A stretch of 9,065 nt of DNA from the NCBI GenBank assembly GCA_003501665.1, contig DNOQ01000310.1, positions 1,978 through 11,042 on the forward strand, in the 5' to 3' direction. The notes under the pieces are model-generated. The model saw only the letters and a program-made list of their open reading frames with translations. It searched no databases and was not told the DNA's origin. The number at the start of each line of letters is the position of its first letter. Within the stretch, counting starts at the first letter, position 1. The stretch is from Bacteroidales bacterium (GTDB lineage Bacteria; Bacteroidota; Bacteroidia; Bacteroidales; VadinHA17). Made by a program: the position numbers and the translations under genes. This document shows positions 7,497 to 9,065 of this stretch, piece after piece.

Positions 7497-8306
7497 TTAC
7501 AATTCTCTTATCCATATATTCCGGTATCCTACGGGATTACCATGATCCTGTAGCTCCAGCGGCCCGTCTCCGTGATTTTTGACGGAGTATTCCGGCATCC
7601 CTATATAAAGTGTCGGACCTCTGAGACTTACATTATTCTGGATCAATACGCCGTTATGCAGAACCGTAACACGTGGAGGTGTGAAATATGTTGTTGTATC
7701 GCTGGCAAAACGTGGTGCTGTATAGATTATATCATATGATTGCCATTCACCCGGTTTCCTGCAGGCATTAACCAGCGGGGCATACTGTTTGTAAAGGCTG
7801 CCTGCCTGTCCGTTCCTGTATGTTTTGTTATTATAACTGTCGAGCACCTGGACTTCATAAAGCCCCTGAAGATATACGCCGCTGTTGCCTCTGCCCTGAC
7901 CTTCACCTGACACCTCTGCCGGAGCTCTCCATTCAATATGGAGCTGAAAATCGTTAAACTTACGCTTTGTCCTGATAGCTCCTGAACCCTTTACACATAC
8001 CAGGGCACCATCCTGAAGTATCCATTTTGTAGGATTTCCCTGGCTGTCTTCCCATTCGAGGTTAATGATTTCAGCTGTACCGTCAAGCAGGATAATGGCA
8101 TCGGATGGAGGCATTTCCGGTTGATCGCCTGGTATTATAACTTTAACTTCAGGTTCCATAATTTCTGTCATCTGCGGAGTCATCCTGGCAGGATATTCCT
8201 GCTTTTGTCCGGATGCACCCGGAGTAGCAGGCCTTTGCTGGGGCTGCTGGGCATAGCATAAGGCAGCAGTTAAGAAAGCTATTCCTGTAATTAATGTTAT
8301 TTTCAT
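7497..8306 (-). CDS. Secreted DUF1080 (3-keto-disaccharide hydrolase family) protein
   Basis: A 269-residue protein with a Sec signal peptide (1-19, cut near CYA/QQ). Cys17 sits in AALC, a poor lipobox, so unlike the other DUF1080 protein it is probably soluble in the periplasm. A Pro/Gln-rich linker (20-65) precedes the DUF1080 domain: ILLDGTA (72-78), WILQDGALVC (95-104), DFQLHIEWR (119-127), GNSGVYLQG (140-148), YEVQVLDS (150-157), AGSLYKQY (168-175), GEWQSYDI (186-193) and ELQDHGNPVGYRNIWI (251-266). Each block matches the family consensus and the second DUF1080 gene, but overall identity looks low and there is a longer insertion around 195-245 (including TTTYFTPPRVTVLHNG). It is the first gene of the minus-strand cluster, 107 bases upstream of the oxidoreductase. 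The inferred role is cleavage of a 3-keto-glycoside, with a substrate different from that of the lipoprotein, or as a separate step. Confidence 0.92.
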   Translation of the reverse strand: MKITLITGIAFLTAALCYAQQPQQRPATPGASGQKQEYPARMTPQMTEIMEPEVKVIIPGDQPEMPPSDAIILLDGTAEIINLEWEDSQGNPTKWILQDGALVCVKGSGAIRTKRKFNDFQLHIEWRAPAEVSGEGQGRGNSGVYLQGLYEVQVLDSYNNKTYRNGQAGSLYKQYAPLVNACRKPGEWQSYDIIYTAPRFASDTTTYFTPPRVTVLHNGVLIQNNVSLRGPTLYIGMPEYSVKNHGDGPLELQDHGNPVGYRNIWIREL

Positions 8307-8463
8307 TTGTCTGATAGATTGTATTAGTTAATAATCAATTATTTGATCTTACGAATCAGTATAATTCATTCCAATGATCCGGATCCAAAACAATTTTTAA
8401 AAATAATAATATTGCGTGATTATCCAGTAAAAAAGAAATGATTTTGGCTTTAGCTTAAAAAAC

Positions 8464-8488
8464 CATAAATTGCCTGAAACAATTTATG
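8464..8488 (+). promoter_or_regulatory. Hairpin enclosing the start codon of the membrane-protein gene
   Basis: CATAAATTG (8464-8472) and CAATTTATG (8480-8488) form a perfect 9-bp inverted repeat with a 7-base loop. The right arm ends with the first ATG of the downstream gene (8486-8488); a second ATG follows at once (8489-8491), outside the stem. In mRNA this would cover the initiation site, so it may lower or regulate translation. As DNA it could be an operator. The stem is AT-rich and may be weak. Confidence 0.35.
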
Positions 8489-8962
8489 ATGAAAGAGAAC
8501 TATTTAAGCCTTGATCCTCATGATCAGCAGGGGATAATGAAAATCTTACAGGTGATATTCGGAATAATATGCATCGCGGTAACTTTATACTATATTATAA
8601 CAGGTATAAGATCTGATCAGTCAAGGCTCACTGTGTGGATAGGTATTCTTTTCCTGCTTATTTTCGGCATTTACCTGATCTTGTCAGGCTTGGGGAAAAC
8701 AAAAAAATACTTCAGGACCCGTCAGAACAGTATTTCATTCAAGCAACACTCGGTACTTCCTGCAGTCAGTTTATTAGCCAGCAACATTGAAAGGATCGAA
8801 ATATACCCTTTAAGCATTAAATTTTTCATAAAGGGCAGGAATAAGTTCATCTTCAGATTTGGAATCAGCTACCCCGAAATAATCGACCCGGTTAAGCAGG
8901 AGGTTATTGGATTCGCCGGATCCAAAAATATCGAGATTGAAATTATGGACGAGGAGATATGA
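8486..8962 (+). CDS. Small two-helix membrane protein of unknown function with a C-terminal PH-like beta domain
   Basis: A 158-residue protein that I do not recognise as a named family. A short polar N-terminus (1-18) is followed by two transmembrane helices, about 19-40 (LQVIFGIICIAVTLYYII) and 48-68 (LTVWIGILFLLIFGIYLIL), joined by a short loop with Arg and Asp. The remaining 90 residues are soluble and rich in beta strands: SISFKQ, ASNIERIEIYPLSIKFFIKG, KFIFRFGISYPEI, KNIEIEIM. This layout, two helices and then a strand-rich domain with a repeated I-x-I/F-x-F pattern, recalls bacterial PH-like membrane proteins; that is an inference from pattern only. The domain is probably cytoplasmic. 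The gene starts with two consecutive ATGs (8486 and 8489), either of which could be used. It is divergent from the DUF1080 cluster, so any functional link is open. Confidence 0.8.
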   Translation: MMKENYLSLDPHDQQGIMKILQVIFGIICIAVTLYYIITGIRSDQSRLTVWIGILFLLIFGIYLILSGLGKTKKYFRTRQNSISFKQHSVLPAVSLLASNIERIEIYPLSIKFFIKGRNKFIFRFGISYPEIIDPVKQEVIGFAGSKNIEIEIMDEEI

Positions 8963-8973
8963 GGCACAGAGCC

Positions 8974-9015
8974 AGTAGTGAGTAGTTGCCAACTGCCAAC
9001 TGCCAATTGCCAACT
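8974..9015. repeat. Heptanucleotide tandem repeat, GCCAACT type
   Basis: Four adjoining 7-bp units at 8988-9015: GCCAACT, GCCAACT, GCCAATT, GCCAACT. In the same 7-base phase before them are AGTAGTG and AGTAGTT (8974-8987), a second unit type. The array starts 11 bases after the stop of the membrane-protein gene and is non-coding. Short 7-bp repeats of this kind are known from intergenic DNA in several bacterial groups, including the STRR sequences of cyanobacteria. Confidence 0.8.
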
Positions 9016-9029
9016 TGAAAATAGGCTAT

Positions 9030-9065
9030 GAGAGGTGAGCGGTGAGTGGTGAGAGGTGAGTGGTG
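9030..9065. repeat. Heptanucleotide tandem repeat, GAGNGGT type, cut by the window edge
   Basis: Five adjoining units GAGNGGT (N = A, C, T, A, T) fill 9030-9064, and the next unit begins at the last base, so the array continues to the right. Only the fourth base of the unit varies. The array keeps the same phase modulo 7 as the GCCAACT array, with exactly 14 bases between them. No gene is seen across it. Confidence 0.85.

Noticed and set aside
8252..8258. Possible lipoprotein signal in the secreted DUF1080 protein (Cys17)
   Set aside because: The residue before Cys17 is Leu, which does not fit a lipobox; a normal signal-peptidase I site after CYA is more likely.
8974..9065. CRISPR array
   Set aside because: Units are only 7 bp and directly adjoining, with no spacers, and no cas gene is present; these are simple tandem repeats.

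Overview
The window looks like chromosomal DNA of a member of the Bacteroidota, probably an uncultured or environmental relative of the Bacteroidales/Marinilabiliales. The evidence is a gingipain-type peptidase with a C-terminal type IX secretion tail, a Tat-exported Gfo/Idh/MocA oxidoreductase beside DUF1080 proteins, AT-rich leaders without a clear Shine-Dalgarno sequence, and promoter-like elements resembling the Bacteroidota TTTG / TAnnTTTG pair. No tRNA, rRNA, CRISPR array, transposase or phage gene was seen, and nothing points to recent transfer.

Layout. The left edge (1-467, minus) holds the N-terminal part of an exported metallo-beta-lactamase-fold hydrolase that runs off the window. 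A 147-bp divergent spacer separates it from a plus-strand pair: a 1255-residue C25 (gingipain-like) cysteine peptidase with a type IX sorting domain (615-4382), then a small cytoplasmic HD-domain protein (4435-5016). A strong inverted repeat (5026-5073) forms a two-way terminator between this pair and a converging minus-strand cluster.

The minus cluster, in order of transcription, is a secreted DUF1080 protein (8306-7497), a Tat-exported Gfo/Idh/MocA oxidoreductase (7389-5896) and a DUF1080 lipoprotein (5816-5094). From what is known of these families, the likely joint job is extracytoplasmic oxidation of a glycoside at C3, followed by cleavage of the 3-keto-glycoside by the DUF1080 proteins. 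The two DUF1080 proteins are divergent and differ in how they are anchored, which suggests different substrates or steps. A perfect 30-bp palindrome (5845-5874) lies between the oxidoreductase and the lipoprotein genes.

The right end has a 179-bp divergent spacer and a plus-strand gene for a small two-helix membrane protein of unknown role (8486-8962), whose start codon lies inside a predicted hairpin. After it come two families of 7-bp tandem repeats (8974-9015 and 9030-9065, the latter cut by the window edge). Most of the window is ordinary Bacteroidota gene content. The points most worth a second look are the Gfo/Idh plus twin DUF1080 cassette, the exact palindrome, the heptad arrays, and the architecture and unusual start of the C25 peptidase.
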